A stretch of DNA of 48,558 nt, from assembly GCA_016789745.1 (NCBI GenBank), contig JAEUQF010000333.1:1-48558 (forward strand), in the 5' to 3' direction. The notes beneath the pieces are model-generated. The model made no database searches. It saw nothing but the letters and a program-made list of their open reading frames with translations, and had not been told where the DNA came from. Shown piece by piece: positions 17,429-25,427 of the stretch. Positions within the stretch are counted from its first letter, which is position 1. Each line of letters begins with the position of its first letter. Source of the stretch: Bryobacterales bacterium. GTDB lineage: Bacteria > Acidobacteriota > Terriglobia > Bryobacterales > Bryobacteraceae. The position numbers were made by a program, and so were the translations under genes.

Positions 17429-18426
17429 TTCGATCCACAGGCCAGTTTGATGCTGATGGCACCATCCTCTATAGCGTCTACGTGGCCAGCCGGACGCAGG
17501 CCTTAGGCGAGGTGACGATCAGCAGCGCATTGCCCCCTGGCACCCGCTATCTTGAGAACGTCGACAGGCCGCGCGACGCACGCTACGAAGGCGTTGCCGA
17601 CAACGTTGTCGCCTGGACACTGCCGGAGGTGCCGGCGGATTCCGTCGTAGGCCCGTTTACCTACCGCTTGAAGATGGATGGCACGGTACCCGAAGTGCCG
17701 GCCTCGCCAGCGGCGGCAGTCGCCTACCAGCGACCTTCGCCTGAGTTACTGGATGTCGGGGCGGCGTCCACCTCACTGCGGCCGTTGGCTGAAGCCGGTT
17801 CCATCAGCTTTGATGCGCGGGGGACGCTGGATGCCAGCGGCGCGAACACCGCCGTTGCGATCGGCGAAACAGGAGTGCTTCTGTTTGTGCCGGCCGGCGC
17901 GGTGAACGTGCGGACGACCTTGACCATTCGCCGGCTGCCGCTGGATAACCGGCAACTCCCCGCCGACGCCGCCGGCACCTGGTGGTGCGGTCTCTACCAA
18001 TTTGATGTTGAACCGGCGAACACCGCCTTGGCGGCGAGCATCGTGCTCGGATTGCCAACACGGCGCGCCCTGACACCAGGCCTGGAGATGAGCGTCTTTG
18101 GGAGTCCCGACTTGGTGAACTGGCAGCAGGCAAAGGGGAGCGGCACTCGTGCGATCGGATTCGGGGCAGGTGGTGGGTCTCCGCCGTGTTTCCAGCAGTT
18201 CGGGATGACGTACTGTGGCGTCGGCGGTGGATTCGGCGGCTTCGGCGGATTCGGGGGCGGCTTCGGTGGAGGCTTCGGTGCATTCGGTGTCTCAGACGCA
18301 CAACGGCAGTTGGGCAACGTCTCCGGGGGAGCGATGAGCACCGCGTTGGGCACGTCTGTGACGGCGGCGCAAATAACGGACGGAACCAGCAACACGATCA
18401 TCGCGATCCTCATCGGCCGCCGCTGA
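17359..18426 (+). CDS. Secreted protein with glycine/phenylalanine-rich tail and DGTSNT motif; function unknown
   Basis: 355 residues with a signal peptide (MHKQLGVSLLLLAAMAQA). Residues about 20-110 look like a DUF11-type beta sandwich (VTISSALPPGTRYLENV). The middle holds a second beta-rich domain (ETGVLLFVPAGAVNVRTT). A low-complexity GGFGGFGG stretch follows (about 290-311), and the tail contains QITDGTSNTIIAI and ends in Gly-Arg-Arg. The DGTSNTI motif is familiar from DUF1559 proteins of Planctomycetes, where it sits at the C-terminus; here the DUF1559 pilin-like start is absent. No enzyme motif is visible. Its ATG lies inside the apparent end of the peroxidase gene. An envelope or surface role is likely, nothing more. 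Confidence 0.75.
   Translation: MHKQLGVSLLLLAAMAQAQNLAVVRSTGQFDADGTILYSVYVASRTQALGEVTISSALPPGTRYLENVDRPRDARYEGVADNVVAWTLPEVPADSVVGPFTYRLKMDGTVPEVPASPAAAVAYQRPSPELLDVGAASTSLRPLAEAGSISFDARGTLDASGANTAVAIGETGVLLFVPAGAVNVRTTLTIRRLPLDNRQLPADAAGTWWCGLYQFDVEPANTALAASIVLGLPTRRALTPGLEMSVFGSPDLVNWQQAKGSGTRAIGFGAGGGSPPCFQQFGMTYCGVGGGFGGFGGFGGGFGGGFGAFGVSDAQRQLGNVSGGAMSTALGTSVTAAQITDGTSNTIIAILIGRR
18226..18290 (+). repeat. Imperfect TTCGGNGG repeat tract coding for Gly/Phe
   Basis: About eight imperfect units of six to nine bases built on TTCGGCGG encode alternating Gly-Gly-Phe in the preceding gene. Such tracts can change length by slippage in units of three, keeping frame. It is a protein low-complexity region, with no sign of a mobile or CRISPR repeat. 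Confidence 0.7.
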
Positions 18427-18496
18427 CGGGTATCGTTCCGCACGTTGTGGCTCAGGCCGTCGCACCTTCGTTGGGGGTATGCGAGTCTAGAACATT

Positions 18497-19525
18497 GTGG
18501 GTAGGTGCGCGGAAAGACTGGCGCGGGCGCGTGACATCGTGTTGGAGCACGGGTGGAACGCGACGTCCTACCAGATTCTGAATCCTGGGGTGGAGTTATG
18601 GTTCTCCCGCCGCAATCACGCGGTGGTCGGTTACAGGCGGAGGTCCGGCGTGCTGGTAGTGGCCGGAGCGCCCGTCTGCCCGGAAGGCGCTTTAACGACG
18701 GTCTGCGCTGAGTTTGAGGAGTACGCGCGTGAGTGGAACGCGACGGTCTGCTACGTGTGCGCCGAAGACCGGCTGCGCGGGTTGCTGGCGGGGTCCGGCG
18801 AACACGCGGTGGTCACGGTCGGGGCACAGCCGGCTTGGGATCCGCGCTGTTGGCCGCAGGTGATGGCACGGAAGGCATCGCTGCGGGCGCAATTGCATCG
18901 CGCCCGGAACCATGGCGTACGCGTGGACCTCATGTGGAGCGATAGCGAACTGCGTGGCGTGTTAGAGGAGTGGGTTCGCGCACGGGCGCTGCCGCCGCTC
19001 CGGTTTCTGGCGGGAGTGAACGCACTCGATGGAGTCTTAACGGACCGGGTCATCCTCGTTGCGCGGCAGGAAGGGCGGCCGGTGGGGTTTGCGGTGGCAT
19101 CGCCGGCGCGGGCTCGCGGCGGCTATTTGCTGGAGTTGCTGGCGCGCTCGCGGCAGGCGCCCAACGGTGTTAGTGAAATGCTCATCGCTGCGTCCATGCA
19201 GCGGTTCGCCGTCGAAGGATGCAGCTACGCTACCCTCGGGTTGGTCGCCCTGGCGCGCGCGGCCGAGGCACACATGCGGGCCAATCCGCATTGGCTGCAG
19301 GCAATGACACGTGTGGCGCGTGAACACGCCAACCGGCTCTACAATTTTCGCGGATTAGAACAATTTCGTGTGAAATTGTCGCCCCAGCGCTGGGAGCCGG
19401 TCTACGTAATTTCGAATGAGCGCGCGTTTTCCCTGAGAAGTTTGTATGCCGTGGGAGCAGCGTTCACCGGTATGCCGCCCTTCATAGCGCTGTGCAGCGC
19501 GTTGATCCGCGCCTCCGCCCGCTAG
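18497..19525 (+). CDS. DUF2156 protein (C-terminal domain of lysylphosphatidylglycerol synthase type)
   Basis: 342 residues with GTG start. The sequence follows the DUF2156 pattern throughout: HGWNATSYQILNPG, ARKASLRAQLHRARNHGVRV, LPPLRFLAGV and GLVALARAAEAHMR. This is the tandem-GNAT soluble domain that in MprF transfers an aminoacyl group from tRNA to phosphatidylglycerol. No flippase membrane domain precedes it; only a weak hydrophobic stretch appears near the end (AVGAAFTGMPPFIALCSAL). It may aminoacylate a lipid or another acceptor, but stand-alone DUF2156 proteins are mostly uncharacterised. No ribosome site stands out, so the start is the least certain part. It stands alone between the redox island and the DUF885 gene. 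Confidence 0.8.
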   Translation: MGRCAERLARARDIVLEHGWNATSYQILNPGVELWFSRRNHAVVGYRRRSGVLVVAGAPVCPEGALTTVCAEFEEYAREWNATVCYVCAEDRLRGLLAGSGEHAVVTVGAQPAWDPRCWPQVMARKASLRAQLHRARNHGVRVDLMWSDSELRGVLEEWVRARALPPLRFLAGVNALDGVLTDRVILVARQEGRPVGFAVASPARARGGYLLELLARSRQAPNGVSEMLIAASMQRFAVEGCSYATLGLVALARAAEAHMRANPHWLQAMTRVAREHANRLYNFRGLEQFRVKLSPQRWEPVYVISNERAFSLRSLYAVGAAFTGMPPFIALCSALIRASAR

Positions 19526-19605
19526 CAACTTGGCAATATCGCTCCCCCAAACCGGTACGCATCTATGCATTGTTGTAGCATTAAGGAATCATAGAGAGCC
19601 GGCAC

Positions 19606-19633
19606 CTGACAAGCCGTACTCCAGAAATAAAGT
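19606..19633 (+). promoter_or_regulatory. Possible sigma-70-type promoter before the DUF885 gene
   Basis: Inside the 122-base, AT-richer gap 19526-19647, CTGACA (19606-19611) and TAAAGT (19628-19633) are 16 bases apart, matching 5/6 and 4/6 of the classical boxes. The transcript would begin only a few bases before the ATG at 19648, and no Shine-Dalgarno sequence is visible, so a near-leaderless message is implied. Weak evidence overall. Confidence 0.3.
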
Positions 19634-19647
19634 AGATTTTTCATAAA

Positions 19648-21411
19648 ATGCAGATATTGCTGTCGAAGTGCCTCCTGTTCTGGCTGGCTGGGACAACTCT
19701 GCTGTTGAGCCAGCAGACCGACACGGAGCGTCTGCACCGTCTGTTTCGCGAAGCGCGCGAGCAGCAGTTGGAAGACAGCCCCGAACTGGCCACCTACCGC
19801 GGCGATACTCGCTTTAATGATCGATGGACGGACTTTACACCCAGCGCCATCGAACACCGGAAGCAGCGCCGAAAAGCACGATGGGCGACGCTTACGGCCA
19901 TCGACCGGTCACGACTGACGGCGCAGGACCAACTGAACTACGATCTGTTCGCCACCACGTTGCGGGAAGCGATTGAACGCGACGGGTTCCCGGGTTATTT
20001 GCTGGCCATGGATCCGCTCTTCAACGGCCCTCACATCTCCGTGCCCGCGGTGCTGGCTGGTATGCCGGCGCGCACCGCCAACGACTGCGAGAACTACTTG
20101 GCAAGGCTGCGGGCGGTGCCGAAGTTGCTGGAGCAGTCGATCGCTCTGCTGGAAGAAGGACGCCGCACGGGCGTCACCCAGCCCAGGTCGGTGATGCGCG
20201 AGGTTCCTGCGCAACTGGAGCGCCTGACGGCTGGGTCTCCAGAAAACAGCCCGTTCCTGGCGGCGCTCCAGCGTCTTCCGGCGTCGATGCCGGAGTCCGA
20301 ACGCGCTCTTCTGCGGCGCGAAGCCGCGAAGGTGGTTGACGGCGAAGTGTTCCCCGCGTTTCGCCGCTTGCGAACTTACCTGCAGAAGCGATACCTCCCC
20401 GCCTGCCGGGACTCCATTGCACGAGCCGGTTTGCCGAATGGCAAACAATGGTACGCCGTCGACGTGCGGCAGCACACCACAACCACCACGCCGGTATCCG
20501 AGATCCACGATATGGGAATGCGGGAGGTGAAGCGGATCCGCGCAGCCATGGAAGGCGTGATGCACGACGTTCGGTTCACCGGAAGCTTCGCCGCCTTCGT
20601 CGAGTTTCTGCGTACCGATCCACGGTTCTACTACACCAACACTGCCGATCTGCTGGCAGGATATCGAGACCTGTGTAAGCGCATTGAGCCCGAGTTGCCC
20701 CGGCTGTTTCTGAAACTCCCGCGACTGCCCTATGGGGTGGAACCGGTGGCGGCACACATCGCTCCGTCGGAGACCACGGCACGCTACCGGGCAGGCTCAG
20801 AGGATGGAAGACGCGCCGGGGCGTTCCTGGCCAATACCTATAAGTTGGAGACACGGCCCAAGTTCGAGATGGAGGCGCTAACGTTGCATGAGGCGGTGCC
20901 GGGCCATCATTTGCAGATCGCACTGGCGCAGGAGATGGAAGGCGTGCCGGAGTTCCGCCGGTCCCTGCGTTTCAACGCGTATGGCGAAGGGTGGGGCCTC
21001 TACGCCGAGAGCCTGGGCGAGGAACTGGGCTTCTACAAGGACCCGTATTCGAAGTTCGGGCAGTTGAGTTACGAGATGTGGCGCGCGTGCCGTCTGGTAG
21101 TGGACACCGGCATGCATGAGCTGGGCTGGAGCCGCCAACAGGCTATCGACTTCATGAAGCAGAACACCGCGCTGACCGAACAGAACATCGTCGTTGAGGT
21201 GGACCGCTACATCGCCTGGCCTGGACAGGCGCTGGCTTACAAGATGGGCGAACTGCGTATTAAGCAACTGCGGCAGGAGGCGGAGCGGGAGTTGGGCGCT
21301 AAGTTCGATATCCGCCAGTTCCACCACGCTGTGCTACGGAATGGGCCGCTGCCGTTGGATATCCTGTCGCGCGAAGTGCGGGCGTGGATAAGAGCGCAGG
21401 CCGCTCATTAA
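19648..21411 (+). CDS. Secreted DUF885-family protein, metallopeptidase-like
   Basis: 587 residues with a signal peptide (MQILLSKCLLFWLAGTTLLLSQQ). The family's zinc-like motif HEAVPGHHLQ is intact near residue 413, followed by FNAYGEGWGLYAESLGEELG with a further Glu, and WPGQALAYKMGELRI close to the end. DUF885 proteins are related to M32-type carboxypeptidases and are thought to be secreted or periplasmic hydrolases, but few have a known substrate. It is transcribed alone, with an AT-rich leader region before it and the start of another operon 132 bases after it. The full length fits the family, with no sign of truncation. Confidence 0.88.
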   Translation: MQILLSKCLLFWLAGTTLLLSQQTDTERLHRLFREAREQQLEDSPELATYRGDTRFNDRWTDFTPSAIEHRKQRRKARWATLTAIDRSRLTAQDQLNYDLFATTLREAIERDGFPGYLLAMDPLFNGPHISVPAVLAGMPARTANDCENYLARLRAVPKLLEQSIALLEEGRRTGVTQPRSVMREVPAQLERLTAGSPENSPFLAALQRLPASMPESERALLRREAAKVVDGEVFPAFRRLRTYLQKRYLPACRDSIARAGLPNGKQWYAVDVRQHTTTTTPVSEIHDMGMREVKRIRAAMEGVMHDVRFTGSFAAFVEFLRTDPRFYYTNTADLLAGYRDLCKRIEPELPRLFLKLPRLPYGVEPVAAHIAPSETTARYRAGSEDGRRAGAFLANTYKLETRPKFEMEALTLHEAVPGHHLQIALAQEMEGVPEFRRSLRFNAYGEGWGLYAESLGEELGFYKDPYSKFGQLSYEMWRACRLVVDTGMHELGWSRQQAIDFMKQNTALTEQNIVVEVDRYIAWPGQALAYKMGELRIKQLRQEAERELGAKFDIRQFHHAVLRNGPLPLDILSREVRAWIRAQAAH

Positions 21412-21443
21412 CCATTCGGATAACGCATTCGCCTGTTGGTTAA
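21408..21443. repeat. Inverted repeat TTAACCA...TGGTTAA at the DUF885 stop codon
   Basis: Perfect 7-base arms at 21408-21414 and 21437-21443 with a 22-base spacer. The left arm includes the stop codon TAA. The AT-rich stem and lack of a T-run make a terminator unlikely. It could be an operator for the operon starting at 21544, or chance. Confidence 0.3.
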
Positions 21444-21496
21444 CGTAATCATCCCCGTGGTTGATCTAAGCTGCTGATTCTCAATCGGAATGGATC

Positions 21497-21512
21497 TGGC
21501 AAGGCGCCTGCT
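21497..21512 (+). promoter_or_regulatory. Possible sigma-54 (-24/-12) promoter before the cytochrome/monooxygenase operon
   Basis: TGGCAAG-GCGC-CTGCT matches the -24/-12 consensus TGGCACG-N4-TTGCW at all but two positions, with correct GG-to-GC spacing. The start of transcription would fall near 21523, followed by a strong AAGGAG and the TTG start at 21544, a normal layout. A few matches of this quality are expected by chance in 48 kb of both strands, so position is the main support. An rpoN gene and an activator elsewhere would be required. Confidence 0.4.
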
Positions 21513-21543
21513 TCTGGAGGATAGCCCGAAAGAAGGAGAAACC

Positions 21544-22866
21544 TTGTTCATCCGATACACACCCTGCCTGCTGCTTTGGGGCGCGTTGGCCGCCACCGCC
21601 GCGCCCGTCACGTTCCACAAAGACGTCGTGCCCATCCTGCAGAAGCACTGCCAGACCTGCCACCGGCCGGGCGAGGCCGCACCCATGGCCTTCCTCACCT
21701 ATAAGGAAACGCGCCCCTGGGCCAAAGCCATCCGTGAGGCCGTGATGAGCGGCAAGATGCCGCCCTGGACCGCCGAACGCGGTGTGGGGCGAAAGTTCCA
21801 CAACGACCGCACCATGCCGGAGGCCGACAAGCGTGTTCTCCACGCCTGGGCCGAGGCCGGCGCGCCGGAGGGCAACGCCAACGATGCTCCCCCGCCTGTC
21901 ACGTTCACCGAAGGCTGGATCATGGGCAAGCCGGACAAGACATGGCAACTGCCCGAAGCCTATACGGTGCCGGCCAGCGGAACCATCGAGTACACCTATT
22001 ACATCATCCCGAATGCGTTTCCCCAGGACACCTGGATCACGGCCGCGGAGATCCGCCCCGGGGCGCGCCAGGTGGTTCATCACGTTATCGCCTATGGGCG
22101 GCCGCCCGGATCCGTCTGGCTGAAAGACGAGCAGGCTGAACGGTTCTTCGTACCCGCAAGCCGCGTCGCCGGGCAACAGGCGCCCGCGAATGTGAAGCCT
22201 TCGGAGTGGCGGCAGCGCATTGTTGGGTATGCGCCGGGCGTGCGGCCCCGAGCCGCGGTGAACGGAGGCGCGCGGCTGATCCCGGCAGGATCGGACCTGG
22301 TCTTCGAACTGCACTATACGGCCGCGGGTAAGGCGATGCCGGACCGCTCCACACTGGGCATTATGCTGGCAAAAGAGCCACCAAAGAAACGTCTGGTAAC
22401 GCAGGCCGCGGTCAACTTCGGCTTGCGCATTCCTCCTGGTGCCGACAACCATCGTGTGGATGCGACGGTCACCCTCGCGCAGCCCGTGACGTTGTTATCG
22501 GTAACGCCGCATATGCACCTGCGGGGCAAGGCGTTCGAGTATCGTGCCGTGTATCCCAGCGGCGAGACCGAGGTGCTGGTGCGCGTGCCGAAGTATGACT
22601 TCAACTGGCAGATCTCCTATGAGTTCGACCAGCCGCTGGCGCTCCCCAAGGGTACTCGCATCGAATGCGTGGCGCATTACGACAACTCGGCGAACAACAA
22701 ATTCAATCCTGACCCGGCCAAGGAAGTGCGCTGGGGCGACCAGAGTTGGGAAGAGATGATGGTGGGCTTCATGGAGTTGTCGCTCGATCTGGACCAGGAC
22801 ATCGACAGCCTCTTTGAACGCAGGAAGGCGCCCCCGGCTGCGGCGGTCACCGCGGAGGCGCGGTAG
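21544..22866 (+). CDS. Secreted cytochrome c fused to copper type II monooxygenase-like (PHM/DBH-type) domain
   Basis: 440 residues from TTG at 21544. I prefer this to the in-frame ATG at 21490 because AAGGAG sits 6-7 bases before it and it gives a clean signal peptide (FIRYTPCLLLWGALAATAA). A heme site CQTCH (36-40) opens a short cytochrome domain with MPPWTAE. The rest resembles copper type II ascorbate-dependent monooxygenases: VVHHVIAYG carries paired His, THMHLRGK carries an HxH, and a Met-rich stretch with M-x-x-F-M near the C-terminus could supply the Met ligand. Such proteins would hydroxylate a substrate using electrons from heme, but none of this exact layout has a role known to me. 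It is the first gene of a five-gene plus-strand operon. Confidence 0.85.
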   Translation: MFIRYTPCLLLWGALAATAAPVTFHKDVVPILQKHCQTCHRPGEAAPMAFLTYKETRPWAKAIREAVMSGKMPPWTAERGVGRKFHNDRTMPEADKRVLHAWAEAGAPEGNANDAPPPVTFTEGWIMGKPDKTWQLPEAYTVPASGTIEYTYYIIPNAFPQDTWITAAEIRPGARQVVHHVIAYGRPPGSVWLKDEQAERFFVPASRVAGQQAPANVKPSEWRQRIVGYAPGVRPRAAVNGGARLIPAGSDLVFELHYTAAGKAMPDRSTLGIMLAKEPPKKRLVTQAAVNFGLRIPPGADNHRVDATVTLAQPVTLLSVTPHMHLRGKAFEYRAVYPSGETEVLVRVPKYDFNWQISYEFDQPLALPKGTRIECVAHYDNSANNKFNPDPAKEVRWGDQSWEEMMVGFMELSLDLDQDIDSLFERRKAPPAAAVTAEAR

Positions 22867-22875
22867 AACGGATGT

Positions 22876-22904
22876 GTGGCCGGCGCCAATGCGGTGCCGG
22901 CCAC
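22876..22904 (+). other. Strong intergenic hairpin, 12-bp stem and 5-base loop
   Basis: GTGGCCGGCGCC (22876-22887) pairs with GGTGCCGGCCAC (22893-22904) across the loop AATGC, with one G-U pair. It lies in the 54-base gap between the monooxygenase-like gene and the next gene. No T-run follows, so it is not a classical terminator. It may slow RNA decay from the 3' end, help Rho-type termination, or attenuate the distal genes. It also argues against translation starting at the GTG at 22876. Confidence 0.7.
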
Positions 22905-22920
22905 GCTACCATCGAGACAG

Positions 22921-23865
22921 ATGCGCGTTCTTTGTCTGCTCGCCGCCGCGCTCCTGCAGGGCCAGGAGCCGCCGAAGCCGCCCGATCCTACGGCCGCGCC
23001 GGGCGAGGCCAAGCCCGAGGCTCCGGCGAAGCCTGTCTATCGCAATGAAGGCAAGCCGATCCTGCTGCCCTTCACCTGTGGGGAAGAGGATATCCAGGCC
23101 TTCGGCCTGACCTGCACGTCCGACGAGCCCTGCGAAGCCTATCTGGAACTGAGCGCCATCGACACCTTCAACGGCAGGCTGTACGTCACGGGCAACATCC
23201 ACACCAGTGCCACCACCCTCTGGAGTGTGCTGCTCATGAGCGAAGACGAGGGCAAGACCTGGAGCGAAGCCTATGAGCGCATGCGTTCCACTGCCCTGGA
23301 GCATATGCAGTTTCTGGATCTCGACTACGGCTGGATCAGTGGACAAACGCTGCTCTCCCTGCCCAAGGATCCATTTCTCCTGGCCACCACCGACGGCGGC
23401 AGGATCTGGCGCAAAAAGCCGGTGTCGGGAGAATCGCGTGTGGGCGCGATCGAGAACTTCGTCATGGAAAGCCGCACCACTGGCCAATTGCTGATCGACC
23501 GCACGCAGACCGGCGACTCCGGTGGACGCCACGAGTACTTCGAGACCAACACTGGCGGCGATACCTGGGGTCTGCGCCAGGTGAGCCCGAAGCCGATCGT
23601 ACTGAAGAAGACGCGGCCCGTGAGCAATCTGCTACGCATCCAGGCCGACGCGCGCACCAAAAGCTTCCGCCTGGAAAAACGCGACGCGCAGCGTTGGGTG
23701 CCGCTTGCCAGCTTCCTCGTCAAGGTGGGCGAATGCAAAACCTCCGACGAACTTCGCGAGCCGCCGCCTCCTCCAACAGAAGAGGCGCAGCCTGATCTCG
23801 GCACCTTTGTCATCCCTTCGGAAAAAGGCCCGCGCCGCCCGCCCTCGCTGAAGAAGAAAAAGTAA
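22921..23865 (+). CDS. Secreted BNR-repeat (sialidase/Ycf48-like) beta-propeller protein
   Basis: 314 residues starting at ATG 22921 with a signal peptide (MRVLCLLAAALLQGQ), a Pro/Ala-rich spacer and three recognisable Asp-box repeats: SEDEGKTWSE, TTDGGRIWRK and TNTGGDTWGL. The protein ends in a proline-rich segment and four lysines; the A-rich codons for these serve as the ribosome site of the next gene. Asp boxes mark the propeller fold; catalytic sialidase residues are not evident, so a binding or structural role is likelier. The start upstream at GTG 22876 would run through the hairpin and lacks a signal peptide at its front. Confidence 0.75.
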   Translation: MRVLCLLAAALLQGQEPPKPPDPTAAPGEAKPEAPAKPVYRNEGKPILLPFTCGEEDIQAFGLTCTSDEPCEAYLELSAIDTFNGRLYVTGNIHTSATTLWSVLLMSEDEGKTWSEAYERMRSTALEHMQFLDLDYGWISGQTLLSLPKDPFLLATTDGGRIWRKKPVSGESRVGAIENFVMESRTTGQLLIDRTQTGDSGGRHEYFETNTGGDTWGLRQVSPKPIVLKKTRPVSNLLRIQADARTKSFRLEKRDAQRWVPLASFLVKVGECKTSDELREPPPPPTEEAQPDLGTFVIPSEKGPRRPPSLKKKK

Positions 23866-25422
23866 GTGACTGTCAACGCCATCGACCTGGAACTGGTGCG
23901 CCACCAGCTTGTCTCCATTGCCGAAGAGATGGGCACGGTGCTGCGCAAAACTTCGCTCTCGGCCAACATCAAGGAACGCCGCGACTATTCGTGCGCGGTC
24001 TATACAGGCGAGGGCCAGACTGTCGCGATGGGCGACCACATGCCCGTGCACCTGGGCGCCATGCCGATGTCCGTGCGCCACGTCCTGGAAGCCTTCCAGC
24101 TGAAGCGCGGCGACGTGGCCATTGTGAACGACCCGTTTCGCGGCGGCACGCATCTCCCCGACATCACCGCCGTTGCGCCCGTGTTTCTGAAGGGCAGCAG
24201 GACGCCGTCGTTCTACGTGGCCAATCGCGCCCATCATGCCGATGTCGGCGGCATGAGCCCCGGCTCCATGCCCATGGCTCGCGAGATCTACCAGGAAGGC
24301 ATCCGCATTCCTCCCATCCTGCTGGTACGCGGCGGCAAGGTGGATCGCGATCTGCTGCGCTTGATCCTGGCCAACGTGCGAACACCGGTGGAGCGCGAAG
24401 GCGACATCCTGGCGCAGTGGATGGCCATTCGGCGAGGCGAAGAGCGGCTGCGCGAGCTCGAAAAGAAGCTCGGCCTCGCACGTCTGACAACCCTTATCGA
24501 CGCGCTGCTGGCCTATTCCGAACGCATGATGCGCGCGGCCCTGCGGCGTCTGCCCGAAGGCTGCTACCGCTTTGAAGACTGCCTGGATAACGATGGTCTC
24601 ACCTCCGAACCGCGCATCATCCGCGTTGCCATTACCATTCGCAACGGCACGGCCACCGTCGATTTCACGGGCACCGGCAGGCAAGCCGCCGGTCCGGTAA
24701 ACGCGAACTTTGCGATTGCCGTGGCCGCGACGGTGTATGTCTTTCGCTGCCTCATTCGAGAGGATGTCCCGTTCACCGAGGGGCTGATTCGGCCCATCCA
24801 ACTGATCGCGCCCGAAGGCACGCTGGTGAATGCCGTGGAGCCATCGGCAATGGCTGCCGGCAACGTGGAAACCAGCCAGCGCATCACGGATACCATTCTG
24901 GGCGCGCTGGCACAGGCCGCCCCCGATCTGATCCCTGCCGCCAGTTCCGGCACCATGAACAACCTGAGTTTCGGCGGTTGGGATGCAGCCCGCGGGCGTG
25001 CGTTCGCCTATTACGAAACCATCGCCGGCGGTATGGGCGCGAATCCTCGCGGCGGTGGTCTGAGCGCCACGCACACCCACATGACGAATAGTTGGAATAC
25101 GCCGGTAGAGGCTTTCGAACACCTCTATCCGCTGCGCGTCCGCGGTTACCGCATACGCCGCGGGTCCGGCGGCGCAGGACTGCATCGCGGCGGCGACGGC
25201 ATCACGCGCGAACTCGAATTTCTCACCGAAGCCGACGTCACGCTGCTGTCCGATCGGCGCGAGCGCGGGCCGTATGGACTGGCCGGAGGAGTGGCCGGGG
25301 CGCCCGGCCGCAACACCCTGAACGATCGGCCGATCCCTGCCAAGACCAACCTTCCGGTGAAGCCCGGAGACGTGCTCCGCATCGATACACCGGGCGGCGG
25401 CGGGTGGGGCGTAGGAGAATAA
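23866..25422 (+). CDS. Hydantoinase B/oxoprolinase-family protein (HyuB-like)
   Basis: 518 residues with GTG start directly after the previous stop. The typical opening (DLELVRHQLVSIAEEMGTVL) and the motifs DYSCAVYTGEGQTVAMGDH, NDPFRGGTHLPDI, ANRAHHADVGGMSPGSMP and GGGLSATHTHMTN are those of HyuB, the partner of HyuA in ATP-dependent hydantoin, oxoproline or acetone-carboxylase-type enzymes. HyuB normally works with HyuA, usually encoded next door, but no HyuA gene occurs anywhere in this window. The length is complete. Its operon partners are secreted proteins, while this one has no signal peptide and should be cytoplasmic. Confidence 0.92.
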   Translation: MTVNAIDLELVRHQLVSIAEEMGTVLRKTSLSANIKERRDYSCAVYTGEGQTVAMGDHMPVHLGAMPMSVRHVLEAFQLKRGDVAIVNDPFRGGTHLPDITAVAPVFLKGSRTPSFYVANRAHHADVGGMSPGSMPMAREIYQEGIRIPPILLVRGGKVDRDLLRLILANVRTPVEREGDILAQWMAIRRGEERLRELEKKLGLARLTTLIDALLAYSERMMRAALRRLPEGCYRFEDCLDNDGLTSEPRIIRVAITIRNGTATVDFTGTGRQAAGPVNANFAIAVAATVYVFRCLIREDVPFTEGLIRPIQLIAPEGTLVNAVEPSAMAAGNVETSQRITDTILGALAQAAPDLIPAASSGTMNNLSFGGWDAARGRAFAYYETIAGGMGANPRGGGLSATHTHMTNSWNTPVEAFEHLYPLRVRGYRIRRGSGGAGLHRGGDGITRELEFLTEADVTLLSDRRERGPYGLAGGVAGAPGRNTLNDRPIPAKTNLPVKPGDVLRIDTPGGGGWGVGE

Positions 25423-25427
25423 AAAGC

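Noticed and set aside
18226..18290. Short repeats that might be a CRISPR array
   Set aside because: Units are 6-9 bases, imperfect, without spacers, and encode a Gly/Phe tract in frame.
21408..21443. Inverted repeat as an intrinsic terminator of the DUF885 gene
   Set aside because: The stem is AT-rich, the loop is 22 bases long and no T-run follows.
23632..25185. 517-codon minus-strand frame opposite the HyuB-like gene
   Set aside because: Very long but antisense to a well-conserved family; His/Gln/Arg-rich composition indicates a shadow.
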